A stretch of 64,000 nucleotides of DNA, taken from positions 58,922 to 122,921 of the forward strand of contig NW_003101677.1 of NCBI RefSeq assembly GCF_000003855.2, given 5' to 3'. Below the pieces are notes generated by a model. The model ran no database searches and was not told the DNA's origin. It worked only from the letters and a program-made list of their open reading frames with translations. This document shows, piece by piece, positions 21,934 to 33,563 of this stretch; position 1 is the first letter of the stretch, and the number at the start of each line of letters is the position of its first letter. The stretch comes from Blastomyces gilchristii SLH14081 (Eukaryota; Ascomycota; Eurotiomycetes; Onygenales; Ajellomycetaceae). The translations under genes were made by a program, and so were the position numbers.

Positions 21934-24900
21934 ATGCAAAATCTCTCAGAGGGTTTACTTAAAGCAGTAAGAAAAACAGCTGAAACTGCTGAACCAGAAT
22001 TGAAGCTTCATACATGTATGAGGATTCTAAATGAGATTGAGGTCTTGTGTATGCAGTGGCAGACTGAGATGAAAGTCAAACAACAATTGACATTCACTGC
22101 AGATCAAGCATTTACTATGAAGAGCTTCACTGATGCAATCATCATCATCAATAAGAATAGAGAAAATCAGATCTTAGGCCTGCAGTGAGAGATTAAATGT
22201 TTACACAGACAGATGACTACACTGAACCTGAAGATCTCATCATAATTGTTCATGATCTCTTCAGAAGTGTACATATCATCAGAGATCACTGTGCAGGATG
22301 AGAATCTGAGCATGAAATATATTAAGTCAGAAGATCTGCTGAAGCTACTAAGCTTCAATAATAACTGAAAAAATGATGCTGCAATCAGCTGACTAAGTCA
22401 GATGCAATCATAATATTGAATCAAACATGAACTCACAGATAGACAGTTAACAGAATTTCAACAAGTCTTAAGATCTGTCATGTTTCTACATGAAAAAGTG
22501 AAGTCATTATGAATGACTGATGAAAAGATGAATCTTGCAGACTCAGAGTGATATTCATTCTCATGAATATGAAATGAGTTTTTCAAATGAATCTTGTACA
22601 ACTTTGAGAAAGTGAATATGTGAGATAAGTGTTACAAACACTTCACTGAGTGTAGATAAGTGAGTGATCTTACATTATACTTCACACACTTCAGTTTACA
22701 CTATCTCATATTAAATGAAGAGCTTTCAACATCTTTCTGTTTACAGATCTTCATTCATAATCTTACACCTGAGTTGAGAGTGAAATGAAAATGCTTAATC
22801 TTACAGCTAAGCACAGTGAAGAAAGCATACAATATTCTTATTATACAGAAACAAGTGAGTCAATTATGACAGAAAATACTACAATCAAGTATATCTTAGT
22901 GAAGAATGAGTAATCAGACTTCTACAATACAAGTCACACATCTGAATGTAATAAATCTAGATCTGAATGTCATTGCTGAAGCACTGAATCCTCTAAAAAA
23001 GAAATTCTCTGAGTGAAAATCTTGATATTATAAGCATTGAGCTTGCTTCAACTGTGAATGCTAAAATCATAATATAAAAGATTGCACTCAGTGTGCACAG
23101 TCAAGAGAAGCAAGAGTCAAAAAACTAGCAGAATCAGTGAGCTCAGAGACACTCACTGATATTCTATGAAAAGTCTTCAAAGTGAAAGAGATGCTCATGT
23201 TAGATAACTCTCTGAATTCTGTGAATATCAAGAGAAAGCAGGCTTCTGACTGAGATATAAGTGAGGATGAAGTGAATGCTCACCTCAATGTCTTGAAGCC
23301 TGAAATGTTAATATATAAGAAGCACTTGAATAAGAATTGAGAGATGACTGCAAAAGTATTAGTGAACACAGAAGCTTCTATATAATATATTAGTGATTAT
23401 ATAATCTGAAGACTGAAAGAGGTCTGCTGAGTGAAGAACCTCTGATATATAAGATTATCTGATAACTGATATTTGATATCATCTGTAAGAGTAAGAGTTC
23501 TCTTACACTTCAGAGAATGATCTTGCTATATTTGAGTGTGAGAGCTGCAGAATGTGAAATACAATCTTATTCTTAAACTTAATTAATTTCAAAGATTCAA
23601 TTCACAGATTCAATGATGTACATGTTATATGCAGTTGACTGATGAGAAGAAAACAGTTCATACAATTCTATCAACTGATATGAGAAGAACATTTCATATC
23701 TCTGATATAGAAGAATTAAATCTGCTTACATATTAACAAGTAAAGAGAATGATTTGCAAGACCTCATCTGAAAGCATTCTGTATGTTATACAGGACTCAG
23801 AAGCAGAGAAAACTAAGATAAAGAATATACAGAAGAATAAGCATATAAAGAAGCTTCTGAAGAAGCATGAAAAGATCTTCTGAACAGATCTTTCACTGAA
23901 ATTGCTGCTGAAACAAGGATTTGTATATGAGATTGACACAGAGGATGCAAAATCAGTCAATCAGAATGTATATTCTCTGTCACAAACACATCTTAAAGAA
24001 CAGAAGCATCAGATCACTGACCTTCTAGAATATAGTCTTATACAATTCTTATCAAGTGTGTGAGGCTTTTCAGTTCTATTCATGAAAAAGACAGATGAGA
24101 AGTGATAAATGTGTATTAATTATTAAGCATTCAACAAGCTTACAATCAGGAATAGATATTCACTGTCACAGATTCAATAATAGTTGAATATGATTGAAAA
24201 CATCTGATATCTATTAAAGATCAATCTTCTCTCAGAATACTGACAGATCTGTGTAGATAAACTGTCAGTCTCACAAACTGTATTTAATATATAATAAGAG
24301 AAGTTTGAATTTCTGGCAATGTCATTCAGTCTGACAAATGTATCTGTCATCTTTCAAATGATGATGAATACAATTCTTCATAAATAAAATAAAACCTTAT
24401 ATCTTATATATCTTAATGACATTCTAGTCTTTTCAAACTCATATAATGAATATCTGAAGTATCTTGATAAAGTGCTTATAACTCTGACAGAGCATAAGCT
24501 CTATATTAAATTAACAAAGTGTGTGTTTGAAACAGAAGAGTTGAAGTTTATAGAATATGTAGTAAGTGATGACTGTATACATCTCATTCTGAAGAAATTG
24601 AATATTATAGTGAATTGACTGCAGCTGAGAAATATACATCATATATAACAGTTTCTTGAGTTAGTCTCATATTATCACAGATTTATCAAGGATTTCACAC
24701 AAATATCTGCATCACTCTCAGATCTCTTAAGAGAAATGAATGCAAATCTGTGAAAGAAGAAGTTTTATTTAATTATCTGAAATGCTGTGTGTGAAGAGGC
24801 TTTTCTCACACTGAGAAAATGTATAATAACATTCTCAGTGCTTAGTTAATCAGATTGTAATAAATCTTTCTATATTGAGATAAATACATCTGAATAAGCT

Positions 24901-26403
24901 ATTGAAGACACTCTTCTACAGATGAGTAAGAACAGCAAGCTGCACTTGATGATATATGATGATAGAAAACTATCAGGCGCTGAGCTCAATTACCCAGTGC
25001 ATGAAAAGGAATTACTAGTGATCAAGCACACACTGACATTATGAGATAGATATATTGACAATGAGTATATAACAATAATGATCACAGATCATAAAAGCCT
25101 CATCTATCTACAATTAATAATAAAACCTTTCAAATGCTTAGTATATTGAATCTTGGAGTTTCAAGTGTACAATCTTCATATTAAATACTGAAAGAGATCA
25201 GATGCTGTGATACCTGATATAATCAGTTACAGATCTGATTTTATGAGTGAGGATTCTGTGAATCAGATATAAGAAATATTCATATTAAACACACTGAGAG
25301 AATGTAAGAAATCAGAATGAGTGAACATTACAATCTCTTACTTAGAGAATAGCAAGATGTTGAATAATAAGTATCTTATAAGAGTAGTAGAAGAGATGCT
25401 TCTGAACTTTAAGCTGAGAAAATTGAAAAACAATGTTATACTTTATTATGATTTAGAATATACAGAAGCTCTCTATCTAGAATCTTTATTTAGACATGAC
25501 TTAATAACTTGCATACACAAGGAATTCAGTCACTTAGAAAGCCCTGAACTCATGAGTATACTCAAATCAAGAGTATACTGATCAAGCATGGCTGAGAATA
25601 TTCAGATATATACTTACAAGTGTCTGAATTGTCAGGTTGTTAAAGAATCTAAGAAAGAATTAGAACATGAGAAAGTATAATATCAGATGAAGTGTACAAT
25701 ATAACTGTTTAAATAATAAGAGATGAATCTCATAGATATATTACTGTGAACATCAAATGAAAATCAATGAATAATCACTGCTATTGATTACACTACTGGC
25801 TGGTCAGTTGCAAAAGCAGTTTCAGAGATGACAGAGAAGATGATGATGAAGTTTCTACATAATGAGATCTATATCAACTATGAAATACTGTATGAGATTC
25901 TAACTGATAACAGTGTGAATCTTGTAGAAGAAGCAGTGAGACATTTCATAGACCAGTTACAGACAAGATATTGTAGAACAATGTCATATCATCTGCAGAT
26001 GAACAGGAAGATAAAATACTTGAATGAAATCTTAAACAACATGCTGATAAAATATCTAGTGAGCAAGTCTACAAGACTATGAGATGAATATCTCAGACAG
26101 GTGCTACTGATCACACGGATTCAACAGCATGCAGTCTTCAAGTGTTCATTATTCTACCTGTTGTATGAATTGCATCCGCGCATCCTGAAGAATGCTTCAA
26201 AAAAGGTGGAGAAGGGAACAGCAGTTGCAGACACAACAGTCACAGATGCAACAGTTATGAACACAACAGTCACAGACACAGCAGAAACAGCAGTTACAGA
26301 CACAGCAGTAGCAGTTGCAAACACAGCAGTCGCAGACACAGAATCAAGATTGAAAGAGATCAGCCATGCATGTGCAAAAGCTAATGAGTTACTCCTGAAC
26401 TGA
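21934..26403 (+). pseudogene. Gypsy-2 gag-pol remnant (single frame)
   Basis: Start ATG 21934. Gag ends with a zinc knuckle at 23044-23085 (C-x2-C-x4-H-x4-C) whose four ligands survive, although a TAA lies inside it. Protease follows at about 23290-23700. RT lies at about 24000-24700 with the catalytic box YLND (24409-24420, Asp to Asn), then RNase H at about 24840-25260. Integrase starts with open codons from 25321 and has an HHCC finger (HKEFSHLE and CLNCQ). It has catalytic Asp at 25786-25788 and 25906-25908, and a probable Glu-to-Lys change at 26014-26016. It ends in a Thr/Ala-rich tail. No chromodomain was seen. Inactive. Confidence 0.86.
26216..26345 (+). repeat. Minisatellite-like Thr/Val/Ala repeat at the integrase end
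   Basis: Degenerate 15-18 bp units (ACAGCAGTTGCAGACACA and variants) encoding T-A-V-A-D-T-type repeats in the gypsy-2 pol frame. Both strands are open here only because the unit lacks stop codons; the minus-strand frame is a shadow. Confidence 0.75.
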
Positions 26404-29038
26404 GCAATTCAATTGAAAAGAATATGAGACTCACTAGTTAAGAAATCAAGTCTCAAGATAAGAATATAAGTTCTCATACATAATAAGAGTTCTGAGAAGT
26501 TTCAATCTAGATGGTTTGAGTTATATAAAATACTCAAATCACATTCTCTGAGAACATACACATTGAAAGAATCAGAGGGACAGATCTTACACAACTTAAT
26601 TAATAATTCATAACTTATAAAAGTAAAGATATAAGACTTAAGTGAATTATATTCATCTACAGCACTATCATCAGTATTGAAAAAGAAGAGACTTATAATT
26701 GAAAAGTCTTATAAAGTAAGAGAAATCATAGACACTTATGAATCAGATAATCTCACTTATTTCAATCTTTTCATGATTATAAGAAAAGAATGAGAAGTAA
26801 TGAAGAAATCAGATAAACATCACACTTCAATAAGTGATAAGACTGTAGCTGATTGTATGATAACACATCACAGATAGTAGACACAATGTGATAAAGAGTA
26901 GTCTCAAAGCAGCAGACTTGCATATGAGTCAGATTGCAGAAGAAAAAGAAATTCAGAGTTGAATTTAACTGTTTACATCAGTTCAATTGCAGAGATCACA
27001 GAGAATGAACTATCTAAAACATTCATAAACATATGAGATCAAGCTATTTTAATCTCTGAGAACACTCAGAGATCAGATGAGATTAGTTTTAAGANNNNNN
27101 NNNNNNNNNNNNNNNNNNNNNNNNNNNNNNNNNNNNNNNNNNNNNNNNNNNNNNNNNNNNNNNNNNNNNNNNNNNNNNNNNNNNNNNNNNNNNNNNNNNN
27201 NNNNNNNNNNNNNNNNNNNNNNNNNNNNNNNNNNNNNNNNNNNNNNNNNNNNNNNNNNNNNNNNNNNNNNNNNNNNNNNNNNNNNNNNNNNNNNNNNNNN
27301 NNNNNNNNNNNNNNNNNNNNNNNNNNNNNNNNNNNNNNNNNNNNNNNNNNNNNNNNNNNNNNNNNNNNNNNNNNNNNNNNNNNNNNNNNNNNNNNNNNNN
27401 NNNNNNNNNNNNNNNNNNNNNNNNNNNNNNNNNNNNNNNNNNNNNNNNNNNNNNNNNNNNNNNNNNNNNNNNNNNNNNNNNNNNNNNNNNNNNNNNNNNN
27501 NNNNNNNNNNNNNNNNNNNNNNNNNNNNNNNNNNNNNNNNNNNNNNNNNNNNNNNNNNNNNNNNNNNNNNNNNNNNNNNNNNNNNNNNNNNNNAGAAATG
27601 AAGAGAGAAGATGCAGAATCAGATGAATAATAGCAGAAGTCACTCAGAACTGAACACTTATAATCTGATGTACACATAATCTCTCTGCAGAGAAGAAAGA
27701 GAAAGTGATGAGAGAAGCTTAAGAGTGAAAGAGAGTAGTCTCAGTGATATTATCATCTTCAATTAAAATAATCTCTGACACTGAAGCAACTAAGAATTAT
27801 TGTTAGTATATAAAAATCATAAAATCAGAAATAGAAATAGTTACTGAATGAACATCTGCTGATCTTAGAGTTGTATACATAATTACAACATGCATGAGAC
27901 TTCTCAGAAAGAGAGAGAGAAATATGAGAAAATACAAGAAGCAGAACACAGTGTGTGAATAGCTCATTCTCACAATAACATCTCAGATAAGATATACAAG
28001 TCTCATATCTATAAGTGTAAAAGAGTACAACATTTATATTTCTGTTTCTGAAAACATGAATATTCTTCATCTACATTATGAAGTCAGATGACAAACATCA
28101 AAGAATAGACTGATATAGATCAATTATTCTGAAGATATTCATTAAAGCAGATATATCTGTAATATTGAATTTAATAGTTGTGAAAAGTTCCTTAATATTT
28201 GTGAATGTCATGACTTTGTATACAGTAAAACTCATAATAATTTTCTCTAAGAACAGAAAAATCAGTATCAGAAAGAAAAGATTAAAAGAAAAAGACTTAT
28301 AATCTTAACACTGTTGAGAAGAGAAATAATTCTCTGATATAAATGAACAATTATCTCATCATAAATATTTAAAATGAATGTAATAATCAGTGTTCACAAC
28401 TGAGCTTCAGATTATTATATTATATACAGTCTTTATATAATAAATTGTTCTAGAAGTTAGTAAGAAGAGTGAGAGTGTACACACTGATAAATATAATTCA
28501 TTAAGCCTATGCAACATCTTCTTGAAATGAGAAGAGCTGATAATAAAAGCAGAGACAGCAAAACCAGAAGGAGCAGAAGTAGTGAAAGTGAGAATCACAG
28601 AAACAGAGATAGCAGAAGTGAGAGAATCAGATACAGAGACAGATGTAGAAGATTGAAGAGCAGTAGCAGAAGAAGCAGAGAGAGATATAAAAGACTCAGT
28701 TATATATGATACAGACAATTTCTTCATTATCACATTCTTCAAGTTCTTGATCAATGATTTAATATTGAGTTCACTATTATCAGCAGATGCAGATCTGTTA
28801 ACATGTGAAGATTCTATATGAATAAAAACAAACATCAGCATCTGCATCTATGTAAAATTGTGTCAGAAAACATGATCAGAAACTCACTGAGAAGAAAAAC
28901 AGTCAAGAGTATATAAGAAGATGAAGAAGATGTGCTATTCATGATAATACATTCTGGTGATTGTTAGAAGATAAATAAGTTCTGATTATATACATTTCAC
29001 AATGTGTTACACTTACTGCTAATGAACTGCCTGGTATG
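26404..29038 (+). other. Gypsy-2 3' region: degenerate, with assembly gap
   Basis: AT-rich, stop-filled sequence between integrase and the nested retroposon. 27095-27593 is 499 N, so content there is unknown. At 28509-28709 a 66-codon plus frame encodes an Arg/Ser-rich stretch from purine-rich DNA (SRSSESENHRNRDSRS). It could be a remnant of an RNA-binding tail or just low complexity. A longer minus frame opposite it (28407-28847) is probably its shadow. No domain recognised. Confidence 0.45.
27095..27593. other. Assembly gap (499 N)
   Basis: Unresolved bases inside gypsy-2. Open frames drawn through it are artefacts. Confidence 0.99.
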
Positions 29039-29052
29039 AGCACTACAATAAC

Positions 29053-29133
29053 GCCAGCGTGGCCCAGTTGGTAAGACTGGTAACCAAGGCCGCACACATT
29101 AGGGGTGCGTGGGTTCGAATCCCACCGCTGGCG
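29053..29133 (+). ncRNA. tRNA-like head with Pol III A and B boxes
   Basis: A perfect 7-bp acceptor stem (GCCAGCG 29053-29059 with CGCTGGC 29126-29132) and a perfect 5-bp T-stem (29109-29113 with 29121-29125, loop TTCGAAT). The A box TGGCCCAGTTGG (29060-29071) and B box GGTTCGAATCC (29112-29122) match the Pol III consensus. I cannot fold a normal 7-base anticodon loop, and the D loop is too long. The sequence continues directly into the retroposon body. I therefore call it a SINE-type tRNA-derived promoter rather than a working tRNA gene. Confidence 0.75.
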
Positions 29134-29803
29134 CCTGCCACTTCTTACCCATGAAAGCCCCCATGTAATAGGGGCTGAGCCTAATTAGTAAGGCTTGGTG
29201 CGGGGTAGAACTCTCTACTGCAAGCCAAGTCACTAGTTAAGCGAGATCCTGCGAACACCCACCAGGGCCGGCATGGGGTGCCAATGTCCCACTATTCTAC
29301 TGTGCACCTGTCAAGGTTCTAATGATATAGAGCCAAGCCTAATGTAGTGGTTATACACTACTTAAGCAAGTCCCTAAAAACTAGGGCTGTCATCGGAGCC
29401 TAGCTCCCCCTCAAATACAGGGAATGATTTTGAAAACCACCTGACTAGCAGGCCTAGACGCGCATCTAGGCCCTAGACAGGGCACCCTGATAGGCTAGAG
29501 CCTGCAAGCTCACTGCCAACCCCTAATACTGGCAAGGAGGACTGCAGTCATCAAGCCTATGGTTAGTCCCTAACACAGGGCGAGGTCACAACAGCTGATT
29601 GATAGGCCTATGGGCATCTAATGAGGCTGAGATCAGCAACTGGAAGCTTGGTGTGTACACCACCAAGTGGGCGGTGACAGTCACTAAGTAACACCCCTGG
29701 AAATTAGTGACTGACCTGAGAGGATGGACACAGTGATCAGTTAATTATAGAGGGTTAAATGTAATTAGCTTAAGATGCATCCTGCGGGTGACTAGCACTT
29801 GTA

Positions 29804-30940
29804 GTCTCATAAAAGAGAAAATGGTTTGAAAGAGACATGAATATTCTCTGATAGTCAAGCTGCTTTAAAAAGACTTAGAAATAGTCAGATTCATAATGAT
29901 CAAATGAATCTTGAACTGATTTTAAACTCTGTTTTGAAAATTCAAAAGAGAAGAATATCAAAACTGATAATTCATCTGCATTGAGTTCCTGCTCATATGA
30001 ATATTCATGACAATGAATTGGCTGATTCAGCTGTAAAAAAGAGTTCAGAATTAAGCAGATCTATTCAAAAAACAGTGTTCTGGTCTTTCATAAAGAGAAA
30101 GATAAAAGAATCTTGTTTAAATAAGTGAAATAAAAGCTGACAGAAATAAAAGAAGAGTATACATTATTCAAGATTTGAGATAAAATCAAAGTGAAAATCT
30201 TGTTTAATTAAATATAAAAAGAAAATATTCTCATCTATAATTCAGCTGAAACTAGAACATGATTATTTCAAATCTTATATATAAAGATTTGATGATAGAT
30301 TTGATTCAACAGAGAGCTCATTTTGCAAGATGAATGAAAATTCTGAGTATATTATAATGTATTATGTATTATACAATAGTCTCAGAGTCAGATTAAAGAA
30401 AAAGTATAATTTAAATTAATTAAATATGAGGTTCTTATTCTTAACTGAGACAGAAACTAAATACTTAATAGACTTTCTATCAGAAACTAGAGCAGCTATA
30501 AGAAAATGACTGAATTCAGAAGTATCTGAATATGAAGAGGTGAAAATTGACTAGATATAGTCTGTTAAAACAGCTATATATCATCTTTTAATAATTTTGT
30601 TTTATTATAGTCTCTCTTTACTGTACTTATTTCCTTCTGTTCTTTTCTCTATCTATTTAATATATCTATCTTTAAGACTATATTCTCTTTTCTTTTGTCA
30701 TAATATTTTCAAATGATTTCAAACTATCAGAAGGTGTTGAAATACTGCAATTTGTAAACAGTTTTTGTATTCTGAGCTGGAATTTTCTGATTTTGTATAT
30801 TTGAAATTGATAAATGTATAATAGTTGACTCTATAGATATAGGAAAAACCCTGAGAACTAAACATTCTCAGGTAGATGTCATAGTCTCTGACTGTATACA
30901 TCTATAATTGAAGAATAATAATAATAATAATAATAATAAT
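29804..30940 (+). pseudogene. LINE RNase H-to-3' end part of the chimeric retroposon
   Basis: Homologous to LINE D 32418-33563. It carries the second half of RNase H (including the DSQAALKRL-type segment and ELADSA), the Cys/His finger tail and the 3' UTR. Trp and some Gly/Arg codons are converted to TGA or Arg/Glu. It ends in repeated AAT triplets. Confidence 0.85.
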
Positions 30941-31284
30941 AGCACTATAATAACACTTGTTGTGAGAACAGAGAGCTATTGCCAGGAACACGTACAATGT
31001 GATAGATGAACAGATAGAAAGAGTTGAACAGAAGAAGGAGTAGAAATCTTGAATAATGATGATGTTCAATGATGACAATGATGAAGAAGATGGTTGAAGA
31101 ATGAGAAAAGTTAGTGAATAAGTGATGTATTATAGTGAAAGTTTCTTTGTGAGAGTGTACACAGAACACTAGCCGAATCAGAAATAGGTCACATAATTGT
31201 GAAACACTAGTGATGAGCTAATCTGCATGAAGCTAGAGTGTATGACATGGTCACGTGAGCGTGACTGAATCTGGTGAGAGAGAA

Positions 31285-31460
31285 TGTAGTTTAGAAGAAT
31301 GTATGACTGTTGAATAATAACACCGCCGCTTCTGAACTTGCTTATAAGTGTAAAGGGGGCCATAGCGGCCACTAATTAATTTAGTGTACAATATTACAAT
31401 ATATAAGAAGCCGGTGTACACCTGTAATTGTACACTGGCTGAAGCAATCTTTGAATCACA
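31285..31460 (+). repeat. Gypsy-2 3' LTR
   Basis: 176 bp from TGTAGTTTAG to GAATCACA, followed by the duplication AAAC. A purine-rich GGTGAGAGAGAA just upstream (about 31273-31284) is the likely polypurine tract. Confidence 0.92.
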
Positions 31461-33563
31461 AAACTAAGTTAATTCACTTTTTTCTCAGGTTTAATGAGAA
31501 AGAACTAAGTCTAACTCTTTTAAATAAAGAGATTAAACCCAGTTTGAATGTCAAATGACTAGGAGTATGATTAAACTCCAAGTTGAATTTTAAATATCAT
31601 ATTCAACAAAGAATTATCAAGGCAGAGAGACTACTGAATAGTATAATCAGACTATCAAATACTGAGAGAGATCTATTCTTTCAGACTATGAAACAGTTAT
31701 ATATAGCCTGTATTATCTCAGTAGCTGATTATGAAGTTCAAGTTTAATGAAACAATCAAGATAATTTCACTGAACTCTTTCAAAGTCTATAAAACAGAGC
31801 TCTGAGAAGAATTCTGAAAGCATTCAAATTATCTTCTATTAAAGTAATGAAAATTGAAGCTTCAATTCCATCTTCTGCTATTCAATTTGAAAAGGCCTGT
31901 ATAAACTATGCTCTGAGAGTCATGAACATGAGCTTAAATCATATAATCAGAGAAAGAGTCTCTTCTTCATTTTCATCAGTTAACAAAGAAAATGAACTGA
32001 ATTGAAATAGATTTCTTGATTGAAATAAGAATAATTCTTTAAAGAAAATGCTCTCTCAACTGTATAGACTATATTCACTTATTAAAAATCAATTTTCTTC
32101 ATTAAATGTTAAGAAAATTGATCATGAGAAGATATCTCTCTGAAGAGAAAAGCTGGAATCTCTCATAGACTTATAAATAAGTGAACTATCTAAAGAGAGA
32201 GAATATGAACAGCATTTGAAGAAGATCTCTACAATCAATGTAAAAGACTCTATTCTGATCTACTCAGATGGCTCAAAAAATGAGAATTTGAATAGATTAG
32301 GCGCAGGCATTGCTTATACTGAAGATAATATTAATTTTATCTCAGATTTCTGAAATTTAGGCTGTGAATCTGAAGTCTTTGATGCTGAACTGTTTATAAT
32401 AGTGAAAGCTTTCAAACTCATTGAAATAAAATCTTATAAAAGAGAAAATAGTTTGAAAGAGATATGAATATTCTCTGATAGTCAAGCTGCTTTAAAAAGA
32501 CTTAGAAATAATCAGATTTATAATGATCAAATAAATCTTGAACTGATTTTAAACTCTGTTTTGAAAATTCAAAAGAAAAGAATATCAAAACTGATAATTG
32601 ATCTGCATTGAGTTTCTGCTCATATGAATATTCATGGCAATGAATTGGCTGATTCAGCTGTAAAAAAGAGTGCAGAATTAAGCAGATCTATTCAAAAAAT
32701 TATGTCCAGGTCTTTTATAAAGAGAAAAATAAGAGAATCTTATTTAGATAAGTGAAATAAAAGCTGGCAGAAATAAAAGAAGAGTATACATTATTCAAGA
32801 TTTGAAATAAAACCCAAGTGGAAATCTTGTTTAATTAAATATAAAAAGAAAATATTCTCATCTATAATTCAGCTGAAACTAGGATATGATTATTTCAAAT
32901 TCTATATACAAAGATTTAATGATAGATTTGATTCAACAGAGTACTCATTCTGCAATGTGAATGAAAATCCTGAGCATATTGTAATGCATTGTGTATTATA
33001 CAATAATCTCAGACTCAGATTAAAGAAGAAGTATAATTTAAATCAATTAAATATGAGGTTCTTATTCTTAACTGAGACAGGAATTAAATACTTAATAGAC
33101 TTTCTATCAGAAACTTAAGCAGCTATATAAAAATGACTGAATTCAGAAGTATCTGAATATGAAGAGGCGGAAATTGATTAGATATAGTCTGTTAAAACAG
33201 CTATACACTATCTTTTAATAATTTTATTTTGTTATAGTCTCTCTTTACTGTACTTGTTTCTTTCTGTTCTTTTCTATCTATCTATTTAATATGTCTATCA
33301 TTAAGACTATGTTCTCTTTTCCTTTGTCATGATATTTTCAAATGATTTCAAAGTATCAGAAGATGTTGAAATACTGCAATTTATAAGCAGTTTTTGTATT
33401 CTGAGCTGAAATTTTCTGATTTTACATATCTGAAATTGATAAATGTATAATAGTGGACTCTATAGATATAGGAAAAACCCTGAGAACTAAAGATTCTCAG
33501 GTAGATGTCATAGTCTCTGACTGCATACATCTATAATTGAAGAATAATAATAATAATAATAAT
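31461..33563 (+). pseudogene. LINE D, right half: RT end, RNase H, 3' UTR and AAT tail
   Basis: Continues in frame from 21295 across the gypsy-2 insertion. It encodes the RT thumb/connection region and RNase H (catalytic YSDGSK near 32265, an acidic Glu in FDAELF, and DSQAALKRL). A terminal Cys/His stretch (SFCNVNENPEHIVMHC) and YEEAEID follow. Trp codons are TGA and two Gln codons TAA. A 3' UTR of about 340 bp follows, holding a GAGAACTAAAGATTCTCAGG hairpin-like motif. The AAT tail ends at 33563 and abuts hAT-D. In this family RNase H removes the RNA template during cDNA synthesis. Confidence 0.9.

Larger units (their letters stand above)
29053..30940 (+). mobile_element. Chimeric retroposon: tRNA-like head + unmutated body + LINE 3' part
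   Basis: A 1.9-kb unit flanked by a 14-bp target duplication, AGCACTACAATAAC at 29039-29052 and AGCACTATAATAAC at 30941-30954 (one C-to-T difference). It starts with a tRNA-like Pol III promoter region (29053-29133) and continues through about 670 bp of sequence rich in CC, GG and CG. At 29804 it becomes LINE ORF2 RNase H sequence, followed by the LINE 3' UTR and an AAT tail at 30913-30940. A single pair of duplications at the outer ends shows that the whole unit was inserted as one molecule. It lies inside gypsy-2. The LINE half is mutated like other LINE copies; the head and body are not. Confidence 0.85.
21296..31460 (+). mobile_element. Gypsy-2: full-length Ty3/gypsy retrotransposon inserted in LINE D
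   Basis: Bounded by 176-bp LTRs (21296-21471, 31285-31460) and the 4-bp duplication AAAC (21292-21295, 31461-31464) of LINE coding sequence. Gag and pol share one frame from 21934 to 26403, unlike gypsy-1 and gypsy-4. Roughly 3 kb of poorly understood sequence separates integrase from the 3' LTR. It includes a run of 499 N (27095-27593) and a nested 1.9-kb retroposon. Without the nested unit it would be about 8.3 kb. All coding parts are broken by TGA/TAA/TAG. Confidence 0.9.

Noticed and set aside
26154..26339. Minus-strand Ala/Val-rich ORF
   Set aside because: Shadow of the Thr/Ala minisatellite at the integrase end; repeat units simply lack stops on both strands.
27066..27677. Long frames of 174-203 codons across 27.1-27.7 kb
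   Set aside because: They consist of unresolved bases (N) with a few real codons at the edges.
28407..28847. A 146-codon minus-strand protein gene
   Set aside because: It overlaps an Arg/Ser-rich purine tract on the other strand. The Ser/Thr-rich sequence is what the complement of such DNA gives, and it lies within gypsy-2.
29053..29133. A functional tRNA gene
   Set aside because: Acceptor and T arms are perfect but no standard anticodon loop can be folded, the D loop is too long, and the sequence is the start of a unit bounded by a target duplication.
31285..31460. A solo LTR independent of 21296-21471
   Set aside because: The flanks are the two halves of one LINE with a shared AAAC duplication, so it is the 3' LTR of the 10.2-kb gypsy-2 insertion.
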